IMG/VR virus record: IMGVR_UViG_3300014827_000021
Span: 2,377 to 23,868 of that record
Direction: 5' to 3' (one strand)
Source of the DNA: a virus
DNA length: 21,492 nucleotides
A program made the position numbers and the translations under genes. The notes beneath the pieces are model-generated. The model was not told the DNA's origin and did not search any database. It saw only the letters and a list, made by a program, of their open reading frames with translations. Of this stretch, positions 21,241 through 21,492 are shown piece after piece. The stretch's first letter is position 1. Every line of letters starts with the position of its first letter.

Positions 21241-21492
21241 ATGAAAATCATCCTTAAAATATATACCGGAGAAATTGTTGACGGCAAAGAAGTAACCAAA
21301 GAAAAGACATACATTTCCCCCCCAGCTAGAGGACGGATGGTCAGAAGAGCTATTGAGATCACTGAGGAAGTAGGCTTTGCCAATCTTAAAACGGCAGACC
21401 TAGACATTCTTGTCGATTATGCCGTTAAGCTATTCAATAACCAATTCACTATCGACGAATTCTATGATGGAATTGACGCAGAGCAGTTACTG
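21241..21492 (+). CDS. Tail assembly chaperone-like protein (3' partial)
   Basis: Starts at ATG 21241 with AGGAGGA ten bases upstream and is open to the end of the window (84 codons). KIILKIYTGEIVDGKEVTKE, then RGRMVRRAIEITEEV and LVDYAVKLFNNQFTIDEFYD match the gpG-like tail assembly chaperones that follow the major tail gene in siphophages. In many relatives a programmed frameshift fuses this protein to a second frame; the slippery site, if any, would be beyond the window. Confidence 0.82.
   Translation, partial: MKIILKIYTGEIVDGKEVTKEKTYISPPARGRMVRRAIEITEEVGFANLKTADLDILVDYAVKLFNNQFTIDEFYDGIDAEQLL

Noticed and set aside
1-21492. Global TAG-to-sense code change
   Set aside because: About nine genes (for example recT, ssb-upstream nuclease, gp6-like connector) end in TAG right next to the following gene's start, so TAG still works as a stop.
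1-21492. tRNA genes, CRISPR arrays, insertion sequences, integrase or attachment sites
   Set aside because: I looked for cloverleaf arms, regularly spaced direct repeats beyond the iterons, transposase-like frames and integrase motifs and saw none.

Overview
The window is 21.5 kb of a temperate, tailed siphovirus (HK97-type head, phi13-like major tail protein), either a prophage or a free phage of a low-to-mid-GC Bacillota host. Strong AGGAGG-type ribosome binding sites, frequent GTG/TTG starts, and the family mix (RecT, YopX, phage replication-O type protein, phi13 tail protein) support this. A clostridial host such as a Peptococcaceae member is possible but is only an impression. Every gene I can support lies on the + strand, in one long, tightly packed array with many ATGA/TAATG overlaps.

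Layout. (1) 1-6.7 kb, recombination, DNA modification and replication: a 5'-truncated RecT, an HNH/NUMOD-like homing-type protein, a frameshifted metallo-beta-lactamase-fold hydrolase, a PP-loop PAPS-reductase-like protein, a DNA cytosine-5 methyltransferase, a Vsr-like (DUF559) nuclease, a replication-O type initiator carrying iterons inside its gene (probable origin), and SSB. (2) 6.7-11.9 kb, accessory genes: about fifteen tiny proteins, many with paired cysteines, plus YopX, a VRR-NUC nuclease interrupted by TAG, small membrane proteins and a phage metallopeptidase. A consensus-like promoter at 10049-10078 runs within about 55 nt into an intrinsic terminator, an arrangement reminiscent of the lambda late promoter pR'/tR'. 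(3) 11.8-17.1 kb, packaging: a phBC6A51-type HTH protein, an HNH-kinase fusion, a P27-like small terminase, large terminase and portal. (4) 17.1-21.5 kb, morphogenesis: prohead protease, major capsid protein, three to four head-tail joining/tail completion proteins, major tail protein and the start of a tail assembly protein.

How it works together: RecT, MBL-fold protein, SSB and VRR-NUC form a recombination set; the initiator would recruit host replication proteins to its internal iterons; HNH, TerS, TerL and portal cut and package DNA; the protease matures the HK97 capsid.

The most unusual feature is that four genes are interrupted. The MBL gene has a one-base shift exactly in its HxHxDH motif. 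The VRR-NUC, prohead protease and major capsid genes each contain an in-frame stop with clear homologous sequence on both sides, and all three stops are TAG (the protease has a frameshift as well). This is either prophage decay, sequence error, or amber readthrough (suppressor tRNA or pyrrolysine). TAG is also an ordinary terminator for about nine genes here, so global reassignment is not supported. The two ends of the window cut through recT and the tail assembly gene.
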